DNA of 64,000 bases from Lachnospiraceae bacterium (GCA_910574195.1 CAJTBF010000008.1:96336-160335), one strand, 5' to 3'; positions 35,194 to 44,082 are shown, numbered from the stretch's first letter. A program made the numbers and translations. The notes: a model not told the origin generated them from the sequence alone.

Positions 35194-36489
35194 ATGCTAC
35201 TATCTTTTTTTCGGCTTTCCCTTGCTATCCGCAATGTATGGCCTCAGCATATGAACTTCAAAGCGTTTAGCGTACTTTATATACTGCTGTTAGTTGCTGG
35301 AATGCCTGTAACGCTCCTCGCCTGTGTTCCATACGGTTTGTTCGGTATTCTGGTGGCGGTATGTATTTATGGGTTGCTTGCTTGCCGTGACACTGCGCCG
35401 CAGAATGTTTTTATGGGTGTGATTGGATGTATGCTTGCCGTTGTAACAGAGAATTTGCTGGCAAATTTTCTTTATATGCTGATTCCCTCACCTTTATCAA
35501 ATCAGTGGTATTTTTCTTACGGCATTGATTTGATTTATACTTTGCTGTTTTATTGGATTACGCTGCTTTGCGGCAAACTGCTGAAAAAAATATTCCTGTC
35601 TGGCAAAGGCATTTTGCGTCTTCCGCAGACATGGTATGTGATAGATGCTGCACTACTGCTACTTATAACCATCTATCTGTTTGATAATTTGATTCCAGGA
35701 CAAAACGGCTCTATCGGCAAAATGATATATAATAATGCCTTACATATTTCGGGGTATCTGCTTGTGATGTGTTGTTTACTTCTGGCTATGCGCCGCTCTT
35801 ATCTGGAACGGATACAGACCGAAGCAAAGCAGAAAGCTATGCAGGACTTACAGGACTACACACGGAATTTAGAAGCTATGTATAACAGCCTGCGCTCCTT
35901 TAAGCATGATTATGTTAATATTCTGCTCTCTTTATCTGGTTATATTGAAGATGGTGATTTGGATAGGTTAAAGGATTTTTTTGAAAGCAAAATCTTCCCA
36001 ACGAAGAATCTGATTACGGGGGAAGATTATAAACTGAACCAGCTTAGCAACATTAGTGTGTTGGAAATCAAAAGCCTGCTCTCATCAAAAATGATTTACG
36101 CCCATGAATCGGGGATTGACGTCACCATTGATATTCCCGACAAAGTGGAAAGTTTTCTGATAGATACGGTTGACCTTGCCAGAATACTGGGAATCTTTTT
36201 GGACAATGCGATTGAAGCCACATTAGAGACAGAACAGCCACAAATAGGCTTAAATATCATTCAGAATAAAACTGGCGTATCAATCATCATAAGCAACCGC
36301 TTTCGGGATAGCGGTCTAATGCTGCATAAATTAAAGCAAAAAGGCTTTAGCACAAAAATCGGGCATCAAGGAATCGGGCTTGGGAACGCCCAGAAAATCA
36401 TCAGTTCTTATGACAACGCACTATTAGAAACAACAATGAAATGCGACTATTTTACACAACATATAGAACTTACTGACAGAAAGGAATGA
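35194..36489 (+). CDS. AgrC-like sensor histidine kinase (GHKL, LytTR-partner type)
   Basis: A 431-aa membrane kinase. About six transmembrane helices fill residues 10-205. A dimerisation helix has the phospho-acceptor in SFKHDYVNILLSLSGYI. The GHKL ATPase has the N-box ILGIFLDNAIEAT and the G-box GHQGIGLGNAQKI. This layout is that of AgrC/ComD-type kinases that sense secreted peptides. No agrB or agrD was found nearby. The response regulator starts 6 bp downstream. The ligand is not known. Confidence 0.87.
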   Translation: MLLSFFRLSLAIRNVWPQHMNFKAFSVLYILLLVAGMPVTLLACVPYGLFGILVAVCIYGLLACRDTAPQNVFMGVIGCMLAVVTENLLANFLYMLIPSPLSNQWYFSYGIDLIYTLLFYWITLLCGKLLKKIFLSGKGILRLPQTWYVIDAALLLLITIYLFDNLIPGQNGSIGKMIYNNALHISGYLLVMCCLLLAMRRSYLERIQTEAKQKAMQDLQDYTRNLEAMYNSLRSFKHDYVNILLSLSGYIEDGDLDRLKDFFESKIFPTKNLITGEDYKLNQLSNISVLEIKSLLSSKMIYAHESGIDVTIDIPDKVESFLIDTVDLARILGIFLDNAIEATLETEQPQIGLNIIQNKTGVSIIISNRFRDSGLMLHKLKQKGFSTKIGHQGIGLGNAQKIISSYDNALLETTMKCDYFTQHIELTDRKE

Positions 36490-36495
36490 CATCAT

Positions 36496-37215
36496 ATGTT
36501 AGATATCTTTGTATGCGAAGACAATGCCGCACAGCGGCGGACTGTTGTAAATATCATTCAAAATACTGTTCTGATAGAAGAATTGGATATGCAGCTTACT
36601 TTAGATACAGGAGACCCTTATATGTTGTTGAAAAAAGTCAAGACCAGTCAGAACACAGGCATTTATTTCCTTGACATTGACTTGAACAGCAGCATGAATG
36701 GAATGAAGCTGGCACAGCAAATCAGATTGTATGACCCCCGTGGTTTCATCATATTCATAACCGCACATTCAGAACTGAGCTATATGACCTTTCAGTATCG
36801 GGTAGAGGCGATGGACTTTGTATTAAAAGACAACCCTGCCGAAGCGAAAGTGAAACTCAGAGAATGTCTATTAAATGCTATGGAACGACATACGCTCCAA
36901 ACCAACAAGACACATAAGGTCTATACCCTTGAAATTGGCGGACGAAAAATCAGCGTGGATTATGAGGATATTTTATTTTTTGAAACTTCCAGCAATATCC
37001 ATAAAGTCATTCTCCATGCAAAAGACCGCCAGATTGAATTTCCCAGCACCTTAAAAGAACTAACAAGTGTATTGGACAGCAATTTTGTGCGTTGCCATCG
37101 GGCATTTTTGGTAAACAAAAATAATATAAAAGAAGTTGACACTAAAAATCGAATTATCCATTTTGCCAATGGAGAAACTTGCCTGATGTCCACACGCATG
37201 ATGAAAGGGCTTTAA
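36496..37215 (+). CDS. AgrA-like response regulator (receiver plus LytTR)
   Basis: A 239-aa regulator. The receiver domain has acidic CEDNAAQR, the phospho-acceptor Asp in IYFLDIDLNS and the switch Thr in FITAHS. The LytTR DNA-binding domain (residues ~140-239) has the hallmark FFETSSNIHKVILH and FVRCHRAFLVNKNNIKEVD. It is coupled to the upstream kinase gene. Likely targets are the promoters in control regions A and B, but this is inference. Confidence 0.9.
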   Translation: MLDIFVCEDNAAQRRTVVNIIQNTVLIEELDMQLTLDTGDPYMLLKKVKTSQNTGIYFLDIDLNSSMNGMKLAQQIRLYDPRGFIIFITAHSELSYMTFQYRVEAMDFVLKDNPAEAKVKLRECLLNAMERHTLQTNKTHKVYTLEIGGRKISVDYEDILFFETSSNIHKVILHAKDRQIEFPSTLKELTSVLDSNFVRCHRAFLVNKNNIKEVDTKNRIIHFANGETCLMSTRMMKGL

Positions 37216-37248
37216 AGCAATTTTCAATACTGTCATCTTCACATTGAA

Positions 37249-37383
37249 ATGATAGTCCAGATGCCGCTGTCCCCATATGCCTATCGGCTGTTCTTCTTCG
37301 GCGGGTAATCGTAGATCTGGAATAAAATATCCATTTTCTTCATGATATGTGCCGTCTAACTGTTCAAATAGCGATTTTATCAT
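37249..37383 (-). pseudogene. TnpV fragment (N-terminal 45 residues)
   Basis: MIKSLFEQLDGTYHEENGYF followed by PDLRLPAEEEQPIGIWGQRHLDY matches the start of the TnpV at 29938. The homology stops at GQRHLDY, where the sequence joins the downstream flank of the response regulator gene. A junction scar. Confidence 0.75.
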
Positions 37384-37471
37384 TTTGTAATTCCTCCAAA
37401 CAAGATATTCACTCCACATATTTGTGTCTGCTGTCTTAAACACATTTTTTGAGTTTTATCCTTATCTGGTT

Positions 37472-38059
37472 TCATTCATGATTAAAATTAATAATATAAC
37501 TCCGATGACAGCGAAAAAATGTATCCGGCAGCATTGGCTCAAGATCATTTAATTTACCATAAAATGGAATATCCTCTTCCCTCTTATGCAGATATATTTT
37601 TCTATTCATAACTTCCAGATATAATATTTGTTCAAAGGGTATTCTCCTTACCAGTGTTCCCTGACAAAAAGTAAGTGCATGTTCATATTCTACTTTGAGA
37701 AGGGAGCACAACTTTAAAAGTACGGCTTCAAGCTTCTTTAGATCTACAGGCTTAATAAGGTAATGAAATGCCTGCACATTGTATGCATCTATAGCATATT
37801 GCCGATGAGTAGTAATAAAGACCAGCTTGCTTTCATCTCCCCTGTCACGCAGTCTTCTTGCCAACTCCAGACCATCAATGGGCTGCATGGCAATATCAAG
37901 AAATAAAATATCAAATTTCTCACGCGCCAAAAGTGCATTTCCGTTTGCATATGCTTTAATACTGTATAGAACAGAATACTTATTTAATATATTTTTGATA
38001 TCGTCCGTCAATTGTTCCAGAAGAACAGACTCATCCTCACAAACTGCAATCCGAATCAC
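37472..38059 (-). CDS. LytTR-family response regulator, C-terminally truncated
   Basis: A 195-aa protein. The receiver domain is complete (AVCEDESVLLEQL, phospho-acceptor Asp in ILFLDIAMQP, VFITTHRQYA). The LytTR domain begins normally (YLEVMNRKIYLHKREEDIPF) but ends at FRCHRSYIINFNHE, about 40 residues short, so DNA binding is doubtful. The truncation is next to the TnpV junction scar. Its partner kinase is absent. It is probably a casualty of insertion or deletion, although the open frame is intact. Confidence 0.78.
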   Translation of the reverse strand: MIRIAVCEDESVLLEQLTDDIKNILNKYSVLYSIKAYANGNALLAREKFDILFLDIAMQPIDGLELARRLRDRGDESKLVFITTHRQYAIDAYNVQAFHYLIKPVDLKKLEAVLLKLCSLLKVEYEHALTFCQGTLVRRIPFEQILYLEVMNRKIYLHKREEDIPFYGKLNDLEPMLPDTFFRCHRSYIINFNHE

Positions 38060-38245
38060 TTCTATCCGTCCCCCTCTTCTCTACAATATTTCCTATTATA
38101 ACGAAAAGATTTTCGGGATACAAGAATAACGCCTGAATGGTCTGATTTTTGTTGTAAACGGCTTTTCCACTCCTGATGTTACCATTGATATCAAAATAAA
38201 AATAGAGCCTGCCCCTGCTTATGGGAAAAGCTCTCTGAAAATGCA

Positions 38246-38270
38246 AAAAGCCTTGAAAAATCAAGGCTTC
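38246..38270 (-). terminator. Terminator downstream of tRNA-Leu
   Basis: On the minus strand AAGCCTTGA-TTTT-TCAAGGCTT followed by TTTG, 9 bp after the tRNA 3' end. Confidence 0.8.
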
Positions 38271-38278
38271 TTACTGGA

Positions 38279-38362
38279 TGCGGAAGATGGGACTTGAACC
38301 CACACAGCCCGAAAGCTACAAGATCCTTAGTCTTGCTCGTCTGCCAATTCCGACACTTCCGC
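38279..38362 (-). tRNA. tRNA-Leu, anticodon AAG
   Basis: An 84-nt class II tRNA. Acceptor arms are GCGGAAG / CTTCCGC and the D-loop region contains GGCAGAC. The anticodon stem CAAGA/TCTTG encloses the loop CTAAGGA with anticodon AAG (reads CUU). A variable arm and the T-arm GGTTCAAGTCC follow. The discriminator is A, and CCA is not directly encoded (ATCCA follows). It lies at the right border of the accessory region. Confidence 0.95.
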
Positions 38363-38651
38363 ATTCGTAACCTATGCATTCCGCACATGTCACAAATGTT
38401 ATAATACTATTTCCCCTATGAAATGTCAATTACATTTTTTAACATTTTGCAATGTATCTCTTTGATTTTTTTTAATTTCTTCCCTGTATTTTATCTTCCA
38501 TATAAAATATGCCCCTCCTTACAGTGACAGTTTCATTATTTTGTCTGTCTACTATAAGGGGAAGCATATCAATCTACTCTCTTTCCGGTTCTTTTTCCAT
38601 TTCTGTATCTGTTCCCCGGACACACCCGGAATTCTTTTATCGAATTGACAA

Positions 38652-39008
38652 TTATGCAATCTTTTCCTTTGCCAATTCTGCCAGCGTTGCAAATCCTTCT
38701 TTATCATTTACTGCCAATTCTGCCAGCATCTTTCTGTTCATATCCACATCCGCCAGTTTCAGCCCGTACATAAACTTACTGTAAGACAATCCGTTCATTC
38801 TTGCCGCTGCATTAATACGTGCGATCCACAACTGTCTCATCTGACGTTTACGCTGTTTTCTTCCTGCATATGCAGACGTCAGCGCTCTCATAACAGACTG
38901 CTTTGCCACCCTGTACTGCTTAGAACGGGCTCCTCTATATCCTTTTGCCAACTTTAATGTTCTATTATGCTTTTTTCTTGCGTTCATTCCGCCTTTAATT
39001 CTTGCCAT
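38652..39008 (-). CDS. rplT: 50S ribosomal protein L20
   Basis: A 118-aa rRNA-binding protein of the large subunit. The highly basic N-terminal half ([40 protein letters not shown]) is diagnostic. It is the last gene of the infC-rpmI-rplT operon. L20 commonly represses this operon through the infC leader, and a suitable leader is seen at 39856-40090. Confidence 0.98.
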   Translation of the reverse strand: MARIKGGMNARKKHNRTLKLAKGYRGARSKQYRVAKQSVMRALTSAYAGRKQRKRQMRQLWIARINAAARMNGLSYSKFMYGLKLADVDMNRKMLAELAVNDKEGFATLAELAKEKIA

Positions 39009-39037
39009 TTCTTAATCCTCCTCTTCTTACTCAAATC

Positions 39038-39235
39038 TTACAGATATGGTAATACTTTCTTCATATTCTTTACATTTGTAGCATCGGTAATGGTAGACTT
39101 TCTGAGATTTCTTTTCCTCTTCGTCGTCTTCTTGGTTAAGATGTGGCTTTTATAAGCTTTATTTCTTTTCAGCTTTCCTGTTCCTGTCTTTTTGAAGCGC
39201 TTTGCCGCCGCTCTATTTGTTTTAATTTTTGGCAT
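39038..39235 (-). CDS. rpmI: 50S ribosomal protein L35
   Basis: A 65-aa basic protein ([20 protein letters not shown] ... [14 protein letters not shown]) of the large subunit. The frame is open further upstream, but the family start at 39235 has a GGAGGAAG-type site. It lies between infC and rplT, the universal Firmicute order. Confidence 0.98.
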   Translation of the reverse strand: MPKIKTNRAAAKRFKKTGTGKLKRNKAYKSHILTKKTTKRKRNLRKSTITDATNVKNMKKVLPYL

Positions 39236-39348
39236 GATATCTTCCTCCTTTATTATGTGCTTGTTTTGCGGATGTTTGTCCGCTTTTCTGCCAATGGGAC
39301 AAACAAACAAAAATATCTGCTTTCTTTTTCCATCGGCATCTTATATTT

Positions 39349-39855
39349 TTAACGTTTTACGGTTAAAACCATACTCATATTCCGGCCTTCCAACTTTGCC
39401 GGTTTCTCTACGGATGCCACCTCTTCCAATTGCTTTGCAAAGTCATCTAAAATATGCTTGCTCTGCTGGACATGTGCCATCTCCCTTCCTCGAAAACGCA
39501 GGGTAACCTTCACCTTGTTCCCTTTCGTAATAAACTTTCTGGCATTGTTCACTTTGGTATTCAAGTCATTCGTATCAATGTTCGGTGATAAACGCACTTC
39601 TTTGACTTCAACAATTTTTTGCTTTTTTTTCGCTTCTTTTTCTTTTCTCGTCAGCTCATACTTATACTTGCCATAATCGATAATTTTACATACCGGTGGT
39701 TTTGCACCAGGTGCAATCTTGACCAGATCAAGCTCTGCCTCCTGCGCCCGTCTGTAAGCTTCTCTTGCCGACATGATTCCTAGTTGTTCCCCATCCTTGC
39801 TGATCAAACGCACTTCCCGGTCTCTGATCTGCTCGTTAATCATTAAATCGCTAAT
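39349..39855 (-). CDS. infC: Translation initiation factor IF-3, probable AUU start
   Basis: Binds the 30S subunit and checks the initiation codon. The two IF-3 domains are clear (INEQIRDREVRLISKDGEQL; VRLSPNIDTNDLNTKVNNAR; RFRGREMAHVQQSK). An ATG lies at 39843, but the only ribosome site, GGAGG, is 21 bases before it. The same GGAGG is nine bases before an in-frame ATT at 39853-39855, giving ISDLMINEQ. AUU starts are established for infC in E. coli and Bacillus and let IF-3 repress its own translation. I therefore extend the gene by four codons to 168 aa. Confidence 0.9.
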   Translation of the reverse strand: MSDLMINEQIRDREVRLISKDGEQLGIMSAREAYRRAQEAELDLVKIAPGAKPPVCKIIDYGKYKYELTRKEKEAKKKQKIVEVKEVRLSPNIDTNDLNTKVNNARKFITKGNKVKVTLRFRGREMAHVQQSKHILDDFAKQLEEVASVEKPAKLEGRNMSMVLTVKR

Positions 39856-40090
39856 TGTCGTATACCTCCGTCACTTGAAATTCCTTTAGATCACTTTGCT
39901 TATTGAACTACAAACGTTCAATAAAATGTGGAAACAAAAAACGAGTGAAACATATCCACTCGATCTCTTCCCAGTATAAACCGTTCCTCTCTTTCGGAAC
40001 CTCCTCTTATACTGTCACAATATCAAACCAATAGTCACCCGATTGTGCTATGGTGAGAGTGGATACTCTACTTTGCTTTCTGCTTCGCGC
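39856..40090 (-). promoter_or_regulatory. infC-rpmI-rplT leader (L20-leader-like)
   Basis: A ~235-nt leader. It contains the long hairpin CAGTATAA ... TTATACTG with inner GGTTCC/GGAAC (39972-40014), the attenuator terminator (39936-39962) and the competing antiterminator segment (40057-40065). Firmicute infC operons are controlled by L20 binding to such leaders, which mimic its 23S rRNA site. The specific L20 site was not delimited here. Confidence 0.75.
39936..39962 (-). terminator. Attenuator terminator in the infC leader
   Basis: On the minus strand CGAGTGgatatgtttCACTCG followed by TTTTTTG, 80 bases before infC. Its 5' arm GAGTGGATA (39953-39961) is also complementary to an upstream TATCCACTC (40057-40065), giving a 9-bp alternative pairing that would prevent termination. 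Confidence 0.75.
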
Positions 40091-40097
40091 AAAGAAT

Positions 40098-40126
40098 AAT
40101 TTAGCATACTTTTCCTGCCGTGTCAA
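40098..40126 (-). promoter_or_regulatory. Promoter of the infC operon
   Basis: On the minus strand TTGACA (40121-40126), 17 bp, TAAATT (40098-40103). Confidence 0.75.
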
Positions 40127-40146
40127 TACTTTTTTGCAATAACATA

Positions 40147-40299
40147 TTACTATTCACGGCCTGGGAGGCCGCTCATAGCAACGGTTCGAGGAGATATTTA
40201 AAGTTTTGCTGCGTAAAAATCGCCTTGAACTGCTGTCTCTGCGTAAGTCTGCTCTCACGGAATGCGCAGTTTGGCGCATTCCTGAGCCGTGAAAAGTAA
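40147..40299. mobile_element. MITE-like element 1
   Basis: A 153-bp non-coding element bounded by 14-bp inverted repeats with one mismatch (TTACTATTCACGGC at 40147-40160; GCCGTGAAAAGTAA at 40286-40299). Inside are further stems (GGAATGCGCA/TGGCGCATTCC; GGCCTGGGAGGCC). It is too small for a transposase, and the flanks show no obvious target duplication beyond AT-rich sequence. Confidence 0.6.
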
Positions 40300-40577
40300 C
40301 AATAAAATAACAATATTATGCAAGTACAGCATAAATTCACTCTGGTTTTTTCTTTTATTTTTCTGACAAATCCTTAAATTTACTCTATTTTTCCTGTTAT
40401 TATTTTCTTTTTCAAACAATAATTCACTCTATTTTACTTGTATTTCCCACCAATCCATGTCATAATCATAATGTTGATATTTTTTATGATCAACCGGAAA
40501 GCTGTCCAAAAACAATTCTTCTACAAAGGGGTGGGAACAGCAAAAGAATATTACTTTACATAGGAGGATATTTACAC

Positions 40578-41936
40578 ATGAAAACTAACAGAAGCAACTT
40601 CACAAGCCGGATCGGCTTTATTCTTTCCGCTGCCGGCTCGGCTGTGGGACTGGGAAATATCTGGCGTTTTCCGTATCTGGTCGCACAATACGGCGGTGGA
40701 ACTTTTCTGCTCTGCTACATTGTGCTTGCCGTCACCTTCGGTTTTGCACTGATGGTTGCCGAGATCTCACTGGGTCGAAAAACCGGTCTGAGTGCCATCG
40801 GAGCATTTACTTCTTTAAATAAGAACTATCGTTTCGTGGGAATTCTGGGAGCAGTTATTCCTGCCATTATTCTTCCATATTATTCCGTTATTGGGGGATG
40901 GGTTCTTAAATATATGGCAGTGTTTTTTACCGGCGGTGTACATACCGCTGCGAAAGACGATTATTTTACCGGCTTTATTTCCGGTGTGGGTGAACCGATT
41001 CTGTGGTTTTCCATATTCATCACTCTCACTGCGCTGGTCGTCATCTGCGGTGTAGAGAAAGGGATTGAAAAAGTCAGTAAATTTATGATGCCCCTGCTGG
41101 TTGTATTGACCGTGGCAATTTCTCTGTATGTACTGACCATCGACGGCGCCCTGGAAGGCGTCAAATACTATATTATGCCACATATGTCTGATTTTTCCGT
41201 CAAAACTGTGCTGGCTGCCATGGGACAACTCTTCTACTCCATGTCCCTTGCCATGGGAATTATGATTACCTATGGTTCCTATATGAGCAAGTCCACGAAT
41301 CTGGAAAGTTCTGTACATCAAATTGAAATTTTCGATACCGGAATCGCATTCTTTGCAGGACTCATGATCGTTCCCGCTGTCTTCGCATTTTCCGGCGGCG
41401 ACACTTCCAAACTGAACGCCGGTCCGGGACTGATGTTTATTACCTTACCTAAAGTATTCAACAGTATTCCTCTTGGAAACATATTAGGTTCTATCTTCTT
41501 TATTCTTGTATTTTTTGCCGCCGTAACCTCCGCAATTTCCCTGATGGAAGCGGTTGTCTCCAACCTGATGGATTTCTTCCACTGGCCCCGGCGGCGAACC
41601 AGCATCGTGGTATTCCTCTATTGTCTCCTCATGGGAATCCCTTCCTCTCTTGGCTTTGGTATCTGGGATTTCATTCAGCCTCTTGGTATGTCCATCCTGG
41701 ACGCATGGGACTTTATCAGCAATAGTATTCTGATGCCCATTGTGGCACTGTTTACCTGTTTCTTTGTAGGTTTTGTGATCAAACCCCAGACCATCATTGA
41801 CGAGGCCTGCGCCGAGGGCGCCGTATTCAAAAGCAAAACTTTGTTTATCGTGGTAATCAAATGGGTCGCTCCTCTCATTCTGGTTGCCATTCTGATCAGT
41901 TCCATATTGAATGCACTGGGAATCTTTGTAATCTGA
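40578..41936 (+). CDS. Sodium-dependent transporter of the NSS (SNF) family
   Basis: A 452-aa membrane symporter of the LeuT fold with about 11-12 transmembrane segments. The N-terminal Na+/substrate region GFILSAAGSAVGLGNIWRFP is diagnostic of neurotransmitter:sodium symporters. Bacterial members carry amino acids such as Trp, Tyr, Leu or Met; the substrate is not evident here. A GGAGG site lies upstream. The gene is monocistronic and is flanked on each side by a different MITE-like element. Confidence 0.92.
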   Translation: MKTNRSNFTSRIGFILSAAGSAVGLGNIWRFPYLVAQYGGGTFLLCYIVLAVTFGFALMVAEISLGRKTGLSAIGAFTSLNKNYRFVGILGAVIPAIILPYYSVIGGWVLKYMAVFFTGGVHTAAKDDYFTGFISGVGEPILWFSIFITLTALVVICGVEKGIEKVSKFMMPLLVVLTVAISLYVLTIDGALEGVKYYIMPHMSDFSVKTVLAAMGQLFYSMSLAMGIMITYGSYMSKSTNLESSVHQIEIFDTGIAFFAGLMIVPAVFAFSGGDTSKLNAGPGLMFITLPKVFNSIPLGNILGSIFFILVFFAAVTSAISLMEAVVSNLMDFFHWPRRRTSIVVFLYCLLMGIPSSLGFGIWDFIQPLGMSILDAWDFISNSILMPIVALFTCFFVGFVIKPQTIIDEACAEGAVFKSKTLFIVVIKWVAPLILVAILISSILNALGIFVI

Positions 41937-41964
41937 CCGATACGGAATCCTGCTGACTTTCAAC

Positions 41965-42122
41965 CTAGAGCGTGTTTGAAAGTTGCTTTCTGCAAGATGT
42001 TGTCCCAATTTGCATCAGATTTTACGCTGGATTTGGGAGGTATAGTGGGCTACATTGACCAAATTCGGCGTAAAATCTGGTGTGAAGTGGATTGTAGGAA
42101 TGAATTTTCAAACATACTCTAG
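41965..42122. mobile_element. MITE-like element 2
   Basis: A 158-bp non-coding element with inverted ends CTAGAGCGTGTTTGAAA (from 41965) and TTTCAAACATACTCTAG (to 42122), two mismatches. An inner pair CCAATTT...AGATTTTACGC / GCGTAAAATCT...AATT makes it nearly foldable end to end. It is unrelated in sequence to MITE-like element 1. Confidence 0.6.
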
Positions 42123-42308
42123 TATAACCCACACTAATTACCGGTGCATTCTCGCGCAGGATAAATTTTCAGTCTGCAAGGCGGTGGAATGAGGTGGAAC
42201 GGTGGCTGCGTTGAGGCTTGGGGAGTAGTGCTATTGACGGCTTCCCCGCATATTATAGCATACAAAAACATGCTACTGGCGACTTTTCCGCATACTGTGA
42301 TCAAATAG

Positions 42309-42346
42309 CAAAGCCGGTCTTCCCGTCCATGGGAAAACCGGCTTTG
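42309..42346. terminator. Terminator of the left sortase operon
   Basis: Strong dyad CAAAGCCGGT ... ACCGGCTTTG, with inner TTCCC/GGGAA, 80 bp after the stop of the left SPKTGE protein gene. A related dyad (47551-47586) occupies the same place in the right operon. Confidence 0.7.
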
Positions 42347-42423
42347 CCGTACTATTGATCACACAAAATAACATACATTATTCTATACAATGTTTTTTAT
42401 AACTCTTTCACACGAAAAGTAAA

Positions 42424-43053
42424 TTACTCGCCTGTCTTCGGGGACTGCTTTACTTCTACCGGTTTCTGAGTTGTTCCTGAATAACGAGCAACTTCTTTGT
42501 TCTCTTTCAGAATAACAGTATCGCCATTTTCAGTAACTTTGATTACGAAAATCGGGGATAATTCAGAAAATTCAACTGTAAATCCATCTTCTCCTACTAC
42601 TGCTTTCTTTACTTCCCATTCTCCGTTATGTTTTTTGTGCATAACATATACCGTATCGCCTGCTTCAATACCTTTTGCATCCTGTGTAGAGAATACTACA
42701 GAAACGCCGCCTTCCGGTGTTGCGCCATTGATCTTTGCATCAATAAGCAAAATCGGATTCAGTTCCATATCTTTTGTCAGACCGGTAAATCCGTTCTTCT
42801 CAAAAATAGCGGAAATTTTGTCATAAGACAATCCTGTCTCATCATACAGGTCTTCTGCAAGCTCTGCCTTTTCAGCATCTGTCATCTCTTCTGCATCTCT
42901 GATATCTACTGATACCGGATTTCCATCTTTGTCCTGTACATCAACGTCAATAACACCCTTCTGGCTCTCTCCAGAAGCAAATGCTGTTGCACTAACGCCC
43001 AGGCACATAGTTGCTGCCAATACGATAGCAGCAATTTTCTTTAAATTTCTCAT
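42424..43053 (-). CDS. Secreted protein ending in SPKTGE (left copy)
   Basis: A 209-aa exported protein. The Sec signal peptide MRNLKKIAAIVLAATMCLGV with an AFA/SG-like cleavage site covers residues 1-28. The middle (residues 30-130) is acidic and has little similarity to the right copy. The C-terminal part (YVMHKKHNGEWEVKKAVVGE, ELSPIFVIKV, EVARYSGTT) is conserved. The last residues are SPKTGE, matching the (S/P)PxTG signal of clostridial class B sortases. The stop follows at once, so the usual hydrophobic anchor and basic tail are absent. Start 43053 has AGGAGGAG upstream. It lies 143 bp downstream of a sortase gene, after a small AACTCT/AGAGTT-TTTT hairpin. Confidence 0.82.
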   Translation of the reverse strand: MRNLKKIAAIVLAATMCLGVSATAFASGESQKGVIDVDVQDKDGNPVSVDIRDAEEMTDAEKAELAEDLYDETGLSYDKISAIFEKNGFTGLTKDMELNPILLIDAKINGATPEGGVSVVFSTQDAKGIEAGDTVYVMHKKHNGEWEVKKAVVGEDGFTVEFSELSPIFVIKVTENGDTVILKENKEVARYSGTTQKPVEVKQSPKTGE

Positions 43054-43196
43054 TTTGTTGTCTCCTCCTAGCTTCATTATTTTGTGTGATTTATATTAAA
43101 ACTCTGATAAGAGTCCTAATATCATTGCAATTCTGCCCGCGTCCGTATGATATTCCTGCATGCTTCTTCATCCGGACACCCTGCTATATCAAATTC

Positions 43197-43952
43197 TTAT
43201 CTCTGTTCCTCCACCAGCACCGCGTTCACAAGCCAGCGCTGATCCGGAAATTCATCAATACAGGTGGACAGCGTGATTATCCGTTCATGGATCTCCAGAT
43301 CATGGTTCACATTCCCATCCAGACAGCTCTTCAATTCGGATACATAGCCATTAAAATCTTCCTCGTTGGAAAAATTATATTGTCCCAGAATATACCGATC
43401 ATCAAATGCGACCGTAGCGAAAATCTGATATTTCAGCCGTGCGGTCGGAAGATAAATATAGATGTAAGGATTCTGGTCAAAAAATGTGCGGTCCCGATAC
43501 TTTTTCAACTCGCTGAACATCGTTCCGTCATTCATCGTATGTCCATAAATCACAGTAACCCGATTCGAAAAATCCTGTGCATTATACTTTTCCGTATATA
43601 TGGAACCCGGAAGACCATACTTCCCATCCATCGTCATATTCAGATAATAGTCGTCTGATTCCGTGGTACTTTGCAGAATCGGATAATCAATATTGGTGCC
43701 CGGCACCTTAATCCATGCATATACATCGGGATTGATCGCTTTCAGCTCGTCGAAATTAATTTCATTCTGGTAAGGATCCTCTTTCTCTTCCACCACATTG
43801 TCTTTGGTCTCCCGATATACTTCTTCTACGACAAGGGGATCCGCTTTTTCCTGTTCCGGTTCTTTTTCTTTATTAAATAAGAAAAAACCGGCGGCTCCCC
43901 CCACAGCCAATAACAAAATAATACCAATCGGAATCAGTATCTTTTTCTTCAT
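43197..43952 (-). CDS. Class B sortase (left copy)
   Basis: A 251-aa membrane-anchored transpeptidase. The N-terminal signal anchor is ILIPIGIILLLAVGGAAGFF. The catalytic His is in VIYGHTMNDGTMF, the catalytic Cys in IITLSTCIDE and the Arg in QRWLVNAV, as in sortase B. It should cleave SPxTG in the downstream protein and attach it to peptidoglycan. The first two thirds are nearly identical in DNA to the right copy at 45969; the last third is more diverged, a patchwork suggesting gene conversion. Predicted to be expressed in the present orientation of the invertible segment. Confidence 0.93.
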   Translation of the reverse strand: MKKKILIPIGIILLLAVGGAAGFFLFNKEKEPEQEKADPLVVEEVYRETKDNVVEEKEDPYQNEINFDELKAINPDVYAWIKVPGTNIDYPILQSTTESDDYYLNMTMDGKYGLPGSIYTEKYNAQDFSNRVTVIYGHTMNDGTMFSELKKYRDRTFFDQNPYIYIYLPTARLKYQIFATVAFDDRYILGQYNFSNEEDFNGYVSELKSCLDGNVNHDLEIHERIITLSTCIDEFPDQRWLVNAVLVEEQR

Positions 43953-44015
43953 CTCTCTTCCCCTTTTCCCTACTCTCTTTTCCCTAAATTCCTTATATTT
44001 TAAAAACTTTTACAC

Positions 44016-44082
44016 AACACAAAGACGATGAATGATTTCCCGTCCCCCTACGGACAAACCACTGCCGCCTTTCTTTTGTATT
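44016..44082 (-). ncRNA. Candidate structured leader of the left sortase operon
   Basis: On the minus strand a stem AATAC...AAAGGCG closes with CGTCTTT...GTGTT. Inner helices are GGTTT/AAATC and TCCGT/ACGGG. The right operon has the same architecture with different bases that still pair (45831-45899). A weak U-tract follows. It resembles a cis-regulatory RNA; no known riboswitch class was recognised. Confidence 0.5.
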
